64,000 nucleotides of DNA, from contig NC_074720.1 in NCBI RefSeq assembly GCF_947242115.1, forward strand, positions 43,482,029 to 43,546,028, in the 5' to 3' direction. Origin of the DNA: Biomphalaria glabrata. Taxonomy: Eukaryota > Mollusca > Gastropoda > Planorbidae. Each line of letters opens with the position of its first letter. The stretch's first letter is position 1. Shown piece by piece: positions 25,851 to 39,042 of this stretch. The translations under genes were made by a program, and so were the position numbers. Below the pieces are notes generated by a model that searched no databases, was not told where the DNA came from, and worked only from the letters and a program-made list of their open reading frames with translations.

Positions 25851-26194
25851 TTAACTGGCGAGTGGATCTGGATCAGCATTGAAAAGAGCGTTGTTAGTGT
25901 TGCACGGCAGGGGTTAATTGTCTGTAGGCTGGCCGGGGGGGGGGGGGGGCGCGGTGAACGCTTTTATTCATTGTAAATGTCTCAAATAGGCCCCCATTTT
26001 CTTCATTGCTACCGGTACCTTCCCCCCCCCCCCCCCCTGCTTTTTATACCTCTATGAGTTGCCTCCCTATCTTCACTGCAAAATTAAGCATTATGAATAG
26101 AGCCACGGGGCATCGGTCTATAGTTTCAATAGCAAGATTTACCAAATTGTTAAATGTATCTTTGTGAGTTGTTGACCTCGAGTAATTCTTGATT

Positions 26195-26893
26195 ACATTG
26201 ATGCCCAAAATACAGCCCGCGGGCCAGATCCGGCCCGCGACGTGGTTCTATTCGGCCCGCCGAAATATTGGCACGAAGAGTAGACACCTTCCTCCAAAAA
26301 AGAAAAAGGTTGACTTATGTATCTTTACCTACGTTAGGGTCCTCAATTTTTCTTTAATTGATTGGTACCATGACATTTAACATTAGTGTGTTTATGAAAT
26401 GAGAATCACCAGAAAAAGAGAACGGATCTTAACTTTTTTTTGCGGAGCCTGACCATAAGCTAACATATTTGATTTGTAAAGAAAGTGTGGCTATTTTAAA
26501 AAAAGAACAACATATAAACGTCATTATGAAACAAACATGACGACATTCTTGGTTTGAGCCGCTAATAAAGGATTGTTAAACTACGCCAACAGATTGGAGG
26601 ATCGATAGGATCATTTACCAAAAAACGACAAGAAAAAGAGTCGGTAGTAAAGCTAGCTACAATGCTGCTCTTTTTTTAAGTAGAGAAATTAAGACGTTTT
26701 CAGACGCGTGAGAAAAATCGCTTCAGATATCCAATTCCTTAATGTAAGTACTAGATCCACGGGTTTCTAATCAATTAGTTAGGCTACAAATTCAGGTAAA
26801 TTAATTTTTTTTGGTACCTTTTCGTTCATGTGGCCCGCGACACAAGTGTCAGAAATTATAATGGCCCGCAGGTCGAATTAGGTTGGGCATCAC
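26195..26893 (+). mobile_element. hAT element with decayed BED-finger transposase
   Basis: The ends CATTGATGCCCAAAATACAG and TTGGGCATCACTG are inverted, with CCCGCGGGCC-type subterminal words on both sides. Translating 26440-26690 with frame changes gives LTYLICKESVAILKKEQHIN, then HYETNM, then QQIGGSIGSFTKKRQEKES. This matches the BED zinc finger and following segment of Charlie-type hAT transposases. Several frame breaks and the short length show it is dead. The flanks CTTGATTA and GTTGATTA may be an aged 8-bp duplication. Confidence 0.65.
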
Positions 26894-27493
26894 TGCAAGT
26901 TGATTAGTTTCAATTGAGGCGCGAAATGTTTCAATCACCAGATGCCAGTGTTACGGGTATTGTATAATACCTTTTTTTTTTGCGAGTAAGATTGGCGTTT
27001 TCCATGTGGATGAAACCCAAATATGACAATTTTGTATATATTTGAGGAGATTTTTATGAGTTTTCTGTAGATTTTAATAATTTCAGAAGATTTCCAGGAC
27101 TTTTTCGTATATTCTGCAATTTCAGGAGATTTCCAGTAGGCCTAGTCCGCGGAACCTTGTTATAAGTTATAATAGTTTAATTTAATAATTTACACATAGA
27201 ATTAGCGCGGGGCCTATGAAAGTGCGGGGCCCATTGCGGTCGCATATGTTGCAGTTGTCTAAGATCGGCCTTGTAGGCCTATAGGCCTATGTCCTCCTGT
27301 TTGGGCTCTTGTCCTTCGTCCGACAGACATTGGAGCGAAAATATCCTGCTTTAGGCTACTCCGTTGTTTACTTCCCTTTAAAAACACATGAAATCATTTG
27401 TAAATAACAACATTTTTACAACTTTTATGACAAATCTTTTCATTGACAAGTATTACAGAAAACAAGTATTAAAGCGGTTTCTGTAATTGGCCC

Positions 27494-28187
27494 CACAGAT
27501 TGTTGTGGTCACTGACTCAAAATCTGTACTACAGGCTTTGCAAAGCCCCGGACCATGCCCCCCCCCCATATCAACACTGTCATCATGGCTTCACATAACA
27601 TTAAACAACGCTATGGCACCCCTATAATAATGCAGTGGGTACCGAGTCACATAGGTGTGTCTGGCAACACAATTGCAGACTCTTTGGTCCACCAGGGAGG
27701 GCAAATTCCACCCACTGATCAGGCTGTAAGCTTTCATCAAGCCCTGGCTATAATAGAAAAAAACAGAAATGGAAAAGTGGTTTGAGTGCTGGGACAAGTC
27801 CCAAAAGCCCGTGGAATCTGGGAGCGCATGAGGCGCCCTGACCGCTCTTCCCCGTGGTGGAGGCTGTCCAGGCCTGAGCAAGCTATTATAGCACAGTGCA
27901 AGACAGGCCACTGTCCTGTTGGCTCATATTTCTCGCGGCTATGGCCAAATTTTGATTCACGGTGCCCCCGCTGCGGGGAAGAAGAGGAAACTGTGCCTCA
28001 TATTCTGTTTGACTGCCCCAGACTTGCTGATCTCCGTCTCGACAGGTCTGGGAAACCCAAAATTCTCGACCTGTATGGCGACATTTATGCACTACGCAAG
28101 ACAGCAGGGTTTCTGTCCAGGGCTTTTGCAAGAGAGGATTTGAGTCTCTATAGCCCTCACTCTAATTGAGTTTGATGATGATGATGA
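27494..28187 (+). mobile_element. I-group-like LINE 3' end with RNase H
   Basis: The RNase H domain is seen as QIVVVTDSKSVLQALQSPG, then MQWVPSHIGVSGNTIADSLV. A C-terminal Cys/His motif follows (CPRCGEEEETVPHILFDCP), and the frame stops at 28167. A GATGATGATGATGATT tail follows. RNase H after the RT is typical of the I/Ingi/R1 groups. A C-run near 27557 shifts the frame, and an in-frame stop lies at 27783, so the copy is dead. Confidence 0.85.
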
Positions 28188-28932
28188 TTGGCCCCAAAAC
28201 CTCTTCAGTTGGATATACAAAAGAAACCCGTTACTGATTAATAATATTTTTATTGGCCTTCCCCAGCGAAATATGCCTTCCTTTAAAGTGTCAACACACA
28301 GTGGACAAAAGAGAGAAATAGACCTGATTCTGCAGCATATTTACCCGTCTTTCTGTTTTGCCATTTGCAATCCAGGACCCTGGCTTCTTCTATTGATGAA
28401 ATGGAATTTCGCCATTTTTTAAAAAAAACTTAGTTTGAAAATTCATCCAGTAACATCTGATAGTCTATTGGAATTTCTGAGCAACAAAAATATTTTTAAA
28501 AAATGTTTTTATTTTATTTAGATGATTAAGTAAAAAATGAGACAGTACAGAATTTTGATATAAATAACAAATTTAAAATCTAATTCTAGAGCTATATTTC
28601 GAAGGTAAAAAAAATAAAATATTTTTACCAGGACGCCTCAAAGAGGGAGACGAAAAAGTTATAGTTTCATTTCGTTCTAAAACATAAAATTGTAATTAAA
28701 TGTTATAAGTTCAGTATATACTCTATGGTCTAGATTTTTTAATACTTGTTTTTGTTTTTTTTTCTTCAAAAAAACATATATTTGAGTATTTCCTAGTTTG
28801 GTCACCAATCTTGCTGTTTTTGTTTTCGATTTTAGCATGTTTTTTCTTCTTGAAAACTTCCTGGCCAAATAGCAGAAATGCAATCTACGTCACCACTTGT
28901 TGTGTATGACTTCATGAATAATTTTTTTTAAG

Positions 28933-28973
28933 GTTCAGAAGGAGGCAGTGGATTAGCTTTGGAGGGTTGCACC
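28933..28973 (+). other. PURA 5' UTR segment
   Basis: A T-run and AAG at 28921-28932 could be an acceptor 41 nt before the ATG, implying a non-coding upstream exon. A CRE-like TACGTCA lies at 28887-28893. Either reading (spliced leader exon or direct promoter) is possible. Confidence 0.35.
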
Positions 28974-31900
28974 ATGTCGGATCGAGAGAGTGGCGATGAG
29001 CAACAACAGCCGCAGGCCCAAGGTATGGGTCTTTTGAAAAAAAACTGAGAAAATGTAACGCTAGAATTAAAGAACAAATGCATAATCTGTATGCATTAGA
29101 TGTTATATGTCGATCTAGGTCAGCACCAGGTCGATTAAGATGGACGCAACGAGGTCAATTTTGCGGACGCGTATTTGATCTCGCAATTTAAAATTTGTTA
29201 GAATTAAAATGCGTCGGCATTGCTAATTTGGAACAGATAAAAAAGATTGCAGAAGCAAATCCAAACTAGCAAATTTATGTGGCATTGCCCAAAATACAAT
29301 TATGTTTATAGATGAAAGTTTTCTTTCAATTTAACGCATAGAGTCTGTTGTTGACAAAGGTTTGTTTATGTCCACCTCGTAACAACAATATGGCGCATAA
29401 GTTACAAGTAACAAGCCAATGATAAGCCTACAGCTGAGCTCCCTATTTTTTTGTTTGTTTTTGTTTTGCAATGGACAGGTTGAAGGGAAATCAATGATTA
29501 GCCTTGTACAAACAGTTTTCCATCATCAAAGGTGTATAGTTAGTTTTATTATTTGGACAGATTGAATAGACAAATGTTTTAAAAATCTTTAAATTTCTTC
29601 TGTTAGTCAGTGTTAGGTCTTTCCTTGAATAACACTTTAACAGTAATTTGAGTAATCTAAATAAACAGCACAACTGTTACTATATAACACTTGACAAATT
29701 ACCAATGGCAATACTATTCAAGGCAATACTAATACCTACCACTATTGATACCTTTTGAATTTCTCATTCCCATCGTTGTTATATAGTATACTTAAGTCTA
29801 AGTATACCCATACTGTCATACAGCAATAATTTTTTACAAATTTTTCTCATGAGTAAAATAAAAATGAGTTGTGGGATGTGGTGGCCATTCATAAGATTTA
29901 AGGTCATGGCTTATGAAGTGAGGGTTTTTCGAGCTGGAATCCAGTAAAAACCCACGAGTCCATCCAACTCTAATGACTTAAGTCTAATGGTTACCTGACA
30001 TTTTAGGGAAGTAAATGCATTTGGTTTTTGTGCTGGCCACAAGACACTTTTGTTAACCGTTGGTCTTAGAAACAAACAAGCTTTATTTTATATCATCTCA
30101 GTCATCTGCTACTATAGTCTAGATTTACCCTTTTTAAAACAAATTGGGTAGCCTTATCAATGTTACCTTTATTTTATATAATTACCGTAACATTTTGTAA
30201 GATACATAGTTTGAGATATACTTTTATTAATATTTAGCTAAGCTAGAAATAAGATTCAATGTCAATGTGAATATTTTATACATATTTTTTATTTTTTTTG
30301 CATGTTGTGTGATCTAGAAGCTTCAGATCCTGGTAAGTTGCTATGTTTATTTGTAAAATATATTGGTTACTTACAATATATGCTAGCTTTGTACCAGTAA
30401 ACAAATTTAAAAAAAAATAAGTTAAATAAGCTGGTACCAGTAATTTGTTTGACTTTCGGTGTAAAAGAAGAACTTGAGATCTAAAATATTGTTATTAAAT
30501 TGTTTTGTAGGTGGGTCTGCGGAGCAGGAGTTGGCCACACGCACACTACACATCCAGTCCAAAAGATTTTATTTAGATGTGAAACAAAACAAGCGTGGTC
30601 GCTTCATCAAGGTGGCAGAGGTCAGGATATTTTTTTTTTTTTCAATTTATCGTAAACTTTCAAACTTCTTCGCTAATATCTGGCTATTTAAAATATTTTT
30701 TTTAAACAATTTTAATAGGTTGGTGCCGGAGGAAAGAAAAGTCGTCTTCTACTGGCCATGTCATCTGCAGCTGAGTTTAGGGACTTTTTGTCTGATTTCT
30801 CAGAGCACTACGCATCGTTAGGTGAGCACAGTGAGTCTGCCTTTGTTTCTCCTCTATCCAGATATAGGGTCTGTAAAGATAATTTCTTAATAGTGTTTTT
30901 TTACACTTTTCTTTCTGCATTTCTGGTGTATATCAATCAATCAACATAATTGAAGCTAGGAAATATATATATTTTTTAAAATTTTTTTTTGTAAGTGAAA
31001 ATTTAATAAACTATAAATTATAGTTAGCATTTTCTTAAAATTTATTTTTTTTTTTCTTTTTGGTTAGAGCTCACATTTATTGACCGTTGTTAAATCATTA
31101 CACGCAGGGCCTACAAATTCAGAAACACCACCAGAAGATGGCAAGCTGAAAAGTGAGATGATCGTTAAAGATAATCGTCGCTACTACTTGGATTTGAAAG
31201 AAAACCAACGTGGCAGATTTCTTCGGGTAACACAATAAGCTATTTTTTGGAGCCAAGAAAGTTCAATTACCATCACTAAACAACATTGTCGCATTTCTCA
31301 TGACCTTTTGTATTTAACTACTTCATTCTGTTTCATCACACAACTTTTTTTGTCTGTGTTAGTGTTGAATACATTGTTGTAAAGATTGAAGAAACATTTC
31401 TTTGTTACATTATTCATGTTAAATCTTAAATTATTCAGGTAAGACTAAGCTATTTTAAATCCTACAATTTTTGGGTATAATAAAGTAAAGAATGGTAGCG
31501 AATTATACATAGTATGAAACATATATTTTTGAAGTTGTTTATTCCAGGTGACTAGTTAAATTTTTTTACAAGTTTTATTTTAAATCAACTAAACAAATTT
31601 TAAATGTTTTCCTTTTGAAGTAAACTATTGATAGATACAGTACAGCATTGATACAAATAGGTTTTGATGTTACTGACAGACTTACTTTTCATCTAATTTG
31701 TACAATTAAAAATATGAGGGGAAAAATGAAGATTGTATTTATATTACTTTAACTCTGGTAGTCATGGGATTAGATAGGCTAAAATGTTTAGTTAAAAATG
31801 TTTAGAAAACCTTACCCTAACATTTTAACAGATATTTGTGATTAATGTTGCAAAAGTTCTGATATTGATCTTAAAGGATAAAAACTCCTATTTTTGACAT

Positions 31901-34900
31901 TTTAATCACGTGTGAGTTCTAGTTACTTGGTTACGTGGAAGATGATGATAATAAGTAGAAAGAAAAACTTTCAAGTGAAATGTTTACATTTGTGCTACAT
32001 GCATTTCTTGTAGACTGTGCAGTGATCTATCGAAGAGAAAGCTCATTTTTGCACTAGTACTATGGAGAAAAATTACACTTTACTGCTAGGCTGATTGAAA
32101 ATAGCAAATAAAAAAAAAATGTGGTTTAGCTGTTGATGCATTGTGATTTAAATTGTATCATATTATGGTGGATAATTTTAAACATATTTTATTCCTAACA
32201 AAGATGTTGAAAAATATTTTTAACCTTAATTTCATACCAAGTAGGGCTTTTCAACCTCTTGTATCACTGTTCTGCTGTAGTAAGTCTTGTAAGTTGCAAA
32301 CCACTAAGCAAATAATTTTGTTCCTTTGTCTTAATGTTATCTGTCTGTTCACAAATGACCATCTTTCATCTCATATTTGCATCATACATTGGCTGACCAT
32401 CAGGTTTCTGAACAGGTGTCTCAGACCATCCCCCGTGGAGGTCCCCGTTCACAAATAGCCATACCTGCTCAGGGTATGATAGAGTTTAGAGATGCACTTA
32501 CTGAACTGTTGGAGGAGTTTGGCACAGATGATCAAGGCAAGTGTGAATTTTTGTCTTTATCCCTGTTGATTAGAACGGTTAAACATTGGTGCATGTTGAA
32601 TGGCTGAAAATAATAAGGCAGTTATTAAAAAAGTAACCTGTAATATTGCAAAAAATTAAGTAATTGTAATAAAAAAAATTTCTGGAACTTAACTGACCAC
32701 TAATATAAGCTTTTTAGTTTTTATTCCTTGCTACGCTTTTAGGTGCATTAGAAAAAAAAATGTCTTCTGTTTCTCCCATGCGGTAGTGCTCCAAGTTCTT
32801 TTGTTCAGATTCCTTGTTGAGTTCAGCTTTAAGTTCAACAACTCATGTCTATTTGTTTAAACTGCTAGATCTAAAAAAAACAAAAACAACCACCAATGTA
32901 ATTGTTCTAGAGGTTTAACCCTTTGGCAACTAGAGTCGCCGCTACTGGTTGACAACTAGAGTCGCAGGCAATCGTCGATTTTGGGTTGTTTCGTTTATGC
33001 ACGCACTGCTATTTTCTAAATAGCTATTTATACCTTTACTAACTCTGACCTAGAAGAGCGATAGTGATGCTATTTTTAGGTGCTTATTTTGTCTCTGCAG
33101 CATGTTAGATTGGATTTTTATGATTTTTTGAAAATTACATGTTTTTTTTGCTAGCCTAGAAAATGGAACATATTAAGGCTTATGTTTAGGCTTTAATAGA
33201 ATAAGATTTTAATGGGAATATTAATGTTTAAGCTGTAGAATAAGGATATAATGATTGGGGCAAGTGTTTAGAACCATTTAAGACCGATAGTAGTGAAAAT
33301 AAAAAAAAAATTGATGTTAGATCCAGTATTGAATATGTTAGATCCAGTGAAATGGGAGATAGGAAGGCAACTAAATATGACGTGATATTTTAATGTTTTT
33401 GAGCTCTGTAGGCCTATTTATGACTTCAAACATGATGCTTAACCCTAGGTCTATTTTTTCTATTATAAAAAGAAGGTTTTTGTTAGGTTTTATTAGTTTT
33501 TTTCTGTGAATTTAGTCAAAAAATCGATTTTTTAAAATAGCTGATACATAGTTATATCCCTTCTCTTAGGGATGGGGTAGATAGTTTCTTACAACTGCTT
33601 AGTGGTGAAATGGTTAAACTAAGTTTTGCTCCATTTTGTATACACTCAGTGTAAAACAGCTCAGCACTTTAAGGGTTAAACCCTTTTTTTTTTTTAGTGT
33701 TTGTGTGCCATGCGTCGAACATCGCAGTCACACATTATTGTAAGATTAAAGATAATCGGTTCTTGCTTTGTTATGTTTTGCACGCTGTACATATACAGTG
33801 AATCTGATATATTGGGCAGACTGCTTATACTTACATAATCAAAATGTACTGCAACAATTCCTATCATACAGTTGAATCTGTTTTAATCTGACAAGCTGGT
33901 TATTAGGATTAAAACAGTCACATGTGGTCCAGTGAACTAACTTGTCAAAATTTAATCTTGGGGCTAGAATGATACTATTCACCTAGGCTAAATAATTTAG
34001 CCTCTGTATTCTTACACACAAAGCACCACCCAAGTTTTTAAAGAGCAACTGATGAATGTCAATATTTTAATGATAAAGCAATGTCTAATTTCTTTTGAAT
34101 GGATTACTGTTAAGCATATAAAAAAAAAATTTTGGTAAGCCAGTGGAAATTCTATGCTTTTTTAGTCAAATATGATGGCTTATTTTGACATTTTCTATTT
34201 AAATTAGTTCTCTGTTCTGGTACATGAAAGTACACCCATGTATTAAGGGTACATTCAATTTACATGTAAGAAACTAATTGATTAATTAGCTAAGCATATA
34301 GTTGATATTCTGGTACTTGTAACAATTTAAATGTAGACATTTTCTGCCTCCAGAACCACAGAATGAGCTACCAGAAAGTCGTTCTATGAGAGTAGAAAAC
34401 AAAATGTTCTATTTTGATGTAGGCTCTAACAGGAGAGGTGTTTATCTTCGCGTCTCGGAGGTGAGTGTGAGTACTCTTTTTCTCTAAAGCACTCTTACAC
34501 CCTTATTGAGTAAAAACATTTCAACTTTCTTAAGCAAATACGGTCATAGAGTAAGATACAATTAGTTGCAACTATTTCTTTACATAATTAGTTTGTAATA
34601 TTTCTTTACTGCATTCTTGAACATACAAAAAATATTAACGAATAACCCTCGTTACAAAAAATGTAAATGAGTAACCCTCGTTTACTTTATGTACTTAATG
34701 AGGCACGTTGGCTGAGTGGTAAAGCGCTTGGCCTCCAAACCGAAGGTCCCGGGTCCGAATCCTGGTGAAACTGGGATTTTTAATTTTGGATGTTTGGGCG
34801 CCTCTTGAGTTCACCTAACTCTAAATAGGTACCTGACATTAATTAGGGAAAAGTAAAGGCGGTTGGTCGTTGTGCTGGGCCACATGACACCCTCGTTAAC

Positions 34901-36375
34901 TGTAGGCCACAGAAACAGATGCCCTATACATCATCTGCCCTATAGACCACAAGGTCTGAAATGGGGAACTGTACTACTACTTTATGTACTTAGGCTTAAA
35001 TTATTTTTTTCTCTTTTTAGAAGAATGTTAGCTATTTTTATATTAGACTAGATCTAGATATTGGCAAATGAAGATTCTTGAAATTCTTATTTTGATCTTG
35101 TACGAATCGTCTAAATTTGTGCATTCAGAACATTTCATTACAGTTTGTTTTTACTTCTTCTAGAATGCAAATTAAAGAGTCCAAACATTTAAAAAAAAAT
35201 TTTTGGTCAATCAAACTTTCATTTTAATGGCCTATAAATCAGAATATGCTTGAGACGAATTTCCTTGTGCGCTAAACATATATATACCTTGTCATTTCGT
35301 TTAAAATGGAAATATTCTTTGAACACAGACCTATATATAATGCATATATCTGTTTAAGGAATTTGATCATTTGGTAGTAACTTATAGACTCAGCTTCAAA
35401 TATTGTTTCAAATATTGTATACATTTCTGAATAGAAAAGTGTAATGAAAAACAAAGTGAAGGTGGCAGTAACTGATGGATAGCAGCCCATCTACATTATA
35501 AATATTTAATCTAGATTTGAGAGAGAAAATTGATATCATTGTAAGTGTAGATCAGTCTAACTCTGCATTTATTCAGTGCAGGCACAATAAAGTTAATACC
35601 GGTACATTAATTAAATTAAAGAAAAAGTTCCTCAGATACAGATAACTTTGATATATACACTATATTTACACTTGGCTTTGTAAGATGTTAAGTGTTTATT
35701 ATAAAGAACTGTACAATGGAAAAATATTACTTAATCTTTTCATAAAATTTAATCAGAATGCCAAATTATTTATCAAAAATAGCAAATTCAAACTTTATGT
35801 TCACAATTTGATTTTAAAAAGAGGGGTGAATTGGTTACTGTTTCAGTTTGGTCCCCCAAACTAGTCAAACTTCAGGTAATGTTTTGTCCTAGCTACTAGG
35901 GTTGTCTAAATCGATGAACTGGGACTGCACAAGTCTGTCACAAAATTATTAACAATAGTTACTTCCCCATTAGTATTTTCTGTTTGCACTTGTTTTCAGT
36001 ATCTATCAGAATAGAGACGGACTCAAATATCTGTGTCATTTAATTTTATCTGGGTATTTTGAGATTTCCACTATGAGTAATGAAAAATGTTTGATTAAAT
36101 GTGTTAAATTTTTGTTTTTTATACATGAGCTTTAAACAAACCATGCTAATGAAAAACAATTTTACTGAATATAATAAACCAAATTCTTCTTCTCTGAAGC
36201 TTCTTTTTTCTCATATTTATTGGGCGTCAAAATTGATTTTATTTGTTTAACACTATTGCAGGTCAGAAATAATTTCCGGACGGCAATCACCATTCCAGAA
36301 CGATCATGGGGAAGATTCCGTGACATCATCTCCGAGTTTGTTGACAAATCTAGTGCAAAGCCAGAGACTGAATAA
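28974..36375 (+). CDS. PURA: Pur-alpha, purine-rich element binding protein, complete
   Basis: Eight coding exons: 28974-29022, 30318-30332, 30511-30620, 30719-30821, 31108-31226, 32416-32536, 34354-34460 and 36262-36375. All phases agree and give 245 aa. The protein has three PUR repeats. Repeat I is at about 29-91 ([20 protein letters not shown], then [13 protein letters not shown]). Repeat II is at about 108-170 ([19 protein letters not shown], then [16 protein letters not shown]). Repeat III is at about 183-238 ([20 protein letters not shown], then [12 protein letters not shown]). Pur-alpha binds purine-rich single-stranded DNA and RNA in transcription and mRNA transport. The first two repeats form the nucleic-acid-binding unit and the third mediates dimerisation. 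The Gly-rich N-terminal stretch and Gln/Glu-rich tail of vertebrate PURA are absent. Exon 2 is a 15-nt microexon, and intron 6 has a GC donor. Confidence 0.96.
29878..30075 (+). mobile_element. SINE family 1, old copy in PURA intron 1
   Basis: The segment GAGTCCATCCAACTCTAATG, then GGTTACCTGACATTTTAGGG, then GTGCTGGCCACAAGACACTT follows the family 1 body in plus orientation with strong divergence. Confidence 0.65.
30318..30332 (+). CDS. PURA: PURA 15-nt microexon
   Basis: AAGCTTCAGATCCTG lies between a CTAG acceptor and GTAAGT. It takes one codon base from exon 1 and leaves one for exon 3, adding EASDP between Gln16 and Gly22. Skipping it keeps the frame. Confidence 0.7.
32919..33675. mobile_element. 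TTAA family A element in PURA intron 6
   Basis: TTAA at 32915-32918 and 33676-33679. The left end is CCCTTTGGCAACTAGAGTCG. The right end, inverted, reads CCCTTAAAGTGCTGAGCTG, the same as the left end of the element at 100-194. There is no transposase frame in the 757 bp. Confidence 0.7.
34698..34977 (+). mobile_element. SINE family 1, full-length, in PURA intron 7
   Basis: A 280-bp copy with the A-box region TGGCTGAGTGGTAAAGCGC and B-box GGGTCCGAATCC. It is flanked by a perfect 15-bp direct repeat, TACTTTATGTACTTA (34683-34697 and 34978-34992). It is the cleanest SINE insertion in the window. Confidence 0.92.
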
Positions 36376-37560
36376 ATTGACAGCCCCTGCGTTTTGCCTG
36401 TGATATCTGGCCCCCAACTTTGCTACAGATGACCTGCAGAGGAAATGTGCTTTCTGATTGGATGGCTTGTGTTTGTGTGACGTCATGTGACTGGACTAGT
36501 AGGATTTGACCAGTGTTTTTGTTGTCTAATTACTCCATAATGGGACATTTTGTCGACACGAGGTTCAACTGGGTTTTCTAGACAAATGTTTGTATAATGA
36601 TATATATTTCTAAATATATATATCTGTATGTGTTAAAGAGCAGACATTTACAATCCCCCCCTTTATTTCAGTCTGCTGGAGTAACATCCCTTTGTTTCAG
36701 TCTGTTGGAGTTTATAATCCCCTATGTGCGGGATGCTAAGATAGTGTCTTATGCAATGTAGTCCTCCCCCCAAATGCAGTCTTGTAGCAAGCTGCACATC
36801 TATGGTGCTGTTACACGGTTGGATTGATGACTTGAGTGGTCTCGGTACATCACCAACATAAGTATCAGTCTATCACCATCCTACAGAGCATCAGTATTAT
36901 CAACTGGATGCTTCGAGTGTTCAGAGCGAGTGATTGTGTCTGTCAACTCACCGTTAGGGAAACAAGAAGTCTTGTGTTAGAATTGAACTCGGTCTCACAC
37001 TAGTGTAGGTTTGTGAGAATAGTTCCTATCCTGTAGAGACACGGGGAATGATCTACACCTTAACTTATAGAAAATACAATGCTTGAATATATAGAAAATA
37101 CAATGCTTGAATGCGATCGTGCGTGAGGAAACTTGGGCGTGTGAATGTGTGCATTGTGTGGGTGTGTGTGGGGTGACCTGAGTGAGTTATTTCATTGTTA
37201 TCTCATGACTACCATTAGACTGGTACTGGGACTCTTCTCCAAGACATTGTGTTGGACTCACTGAACTGTGTATTGATCTATCTATGTGCTTTGATGTCTT
37301 CATAATGAACTATTCAGTCAAAGTGACTGTGTCATGAATTGTTTATATTTTATACTTGTCATAACAAAATCATCTCTTGTCCACCAATCCTTGCAACATT
37401 TTTTTTTTTAGCTCTGCTGTTCATTGTTTTTATCATAGGGAAACTGGAGGTTTTTTTTTATCCCAGTAAAACACTGTTTTTTTTTTATCCCAGGGAATTA
37501 GTGGTTTTGGGGAGGGGGGGGGGGTGTTATCATTTTCTGCTTTATTCACTTTTTTTTTTC

Positions 37561-37688
37561 AAACTTTTTTTTTATTTATTTCAAACATTTGACTTAGCTC
37601 CATTATCAATTCTAATCTTAAGAGAAACTTTTTTTTGATTTATTTCAAACATTTGACTTAGCTCCATTATCAATTCTAATCTTAAGAG
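37561..37688. repeat. 64-bp tandem duplication
   Basis: The unit around ATTTCAAACATTTGACTTAG, then CTCCATTATCAATTCTAATC occurs twice with a 64-bp period and almost no differences. Confidence 0.9.
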
Positions 37689-39042
37689 ATGATGTATTCG
37701 TCTGGTTAGTGCAGAATAGAAAAGTGTGGAGATTTGTTGAGATCAACTACAGTTTGTCCAGAATTCTCTTAAAAGGTTGATGACAGTTTTTTTTTTCTTT
37801 GATGGCTAACTCTCTCAGTGATAGTTTGAATTATCAATTAGCATTTTTTTACTTAATTTAATGTGTTGAAGACAAAAAAAAAATCATTCAGCACTTGTGC
37901 TGGTAGTTTGTATATTTATAGTCACGTCTTTGTTGTTTTATTTGGGAATAATTTGGTTTTGATTTTGAATCAACCTTTGTATGGTGATGGAAAGATGGTT
38001 AAATTTGTGTATGCTATGGAGTGATGGAAGAATATCTATAATAGAAGCACATTTCCGCTGCCTGCGAGCCTGTGGCTGGGCGAGAGTTTTGTTCTGTAAA
38101 AGGAACTGGCCTGCGTCTTGGTTCAACATGTATCTCTAGTGTTGTGGTGTTGGTGGAAGCGGTTGGTGGTCAACCATCTCGACACTTTTTTTTTTTTTTT
38201 CTTATTTCTGGTGGGGGAGGTGTTTGTAAGAAACTGTCCCCGCAGGTGGGAGGGACCACCAAGTGCTTCCCTGTACTTGTGTTAGTGTAAAGAAGGAAAA
38301 ACATATGAAAAAAAAACACAAAAAAGAACTTATGTACCTTTTGTTGACTACTTTGTGTATATTTGTAACACAGACTAGCAGTCTAGTGGTTTGTGGTACA
38401 GGTGGCTCACTTGATTCCAACTCCTTAGTTCACTCTCTTGTCTGTAAAAGTTTGAGATTCTGACTTGGTTCTTTTAGCGATAACTCTCCTAGGCCTTAGA
38501 ATTGTCGACCCGAATTCCGCTTAGTTTTCTAGGGACATCATTTCCTACGGTAGGTTCACATTTGGTGAGACATTTCTGATTCTTATTGCTTTGAAGACTT
38601 TAGTTCACTGTTGTTGTTTTATTCATTGGCTTTTATGGTATCTTAGAATTTTGTTTCTTTATGAAGAAAAAGTTGAAATGGACTTTTTTTTTTTTTTTGA
38701 CTGTAATGAAATATTTTATTTGATCTTAACTTAGAACAAAAAAAAAAGACATTTTCATGTTTCTTTAGTTGAATTAGGAAAGGTTAATTTTGGTCAATAA
38801 TTTCACATGTTTAAATATATTGTTGTTAATGGCCTCATTTTGGATAGCCACATAACATGTCAATAGAAAACATTAAGCTGGTCACATGCTACAGTAGAAC
38901 TTGAGTTTGTTCTAAAGCAAAGTGTTAGGCTGGTCACATTAGACCATGTGATCCATACAGTTAGTTAGCACTTCAATTTAGTTTGCTTGTTTTTACCATT
39001 TCATGCTTTTTTTAAAAAAAATCATTTGTACATGTATTGTAA

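Noticed and set aside
34698-34760. Possible tRNA gene (A and B box present)
   Set aside because: The sequence continues into a SINE body with flanking direct repeats and recurs many times; it cannot form a proper acceptor stem.
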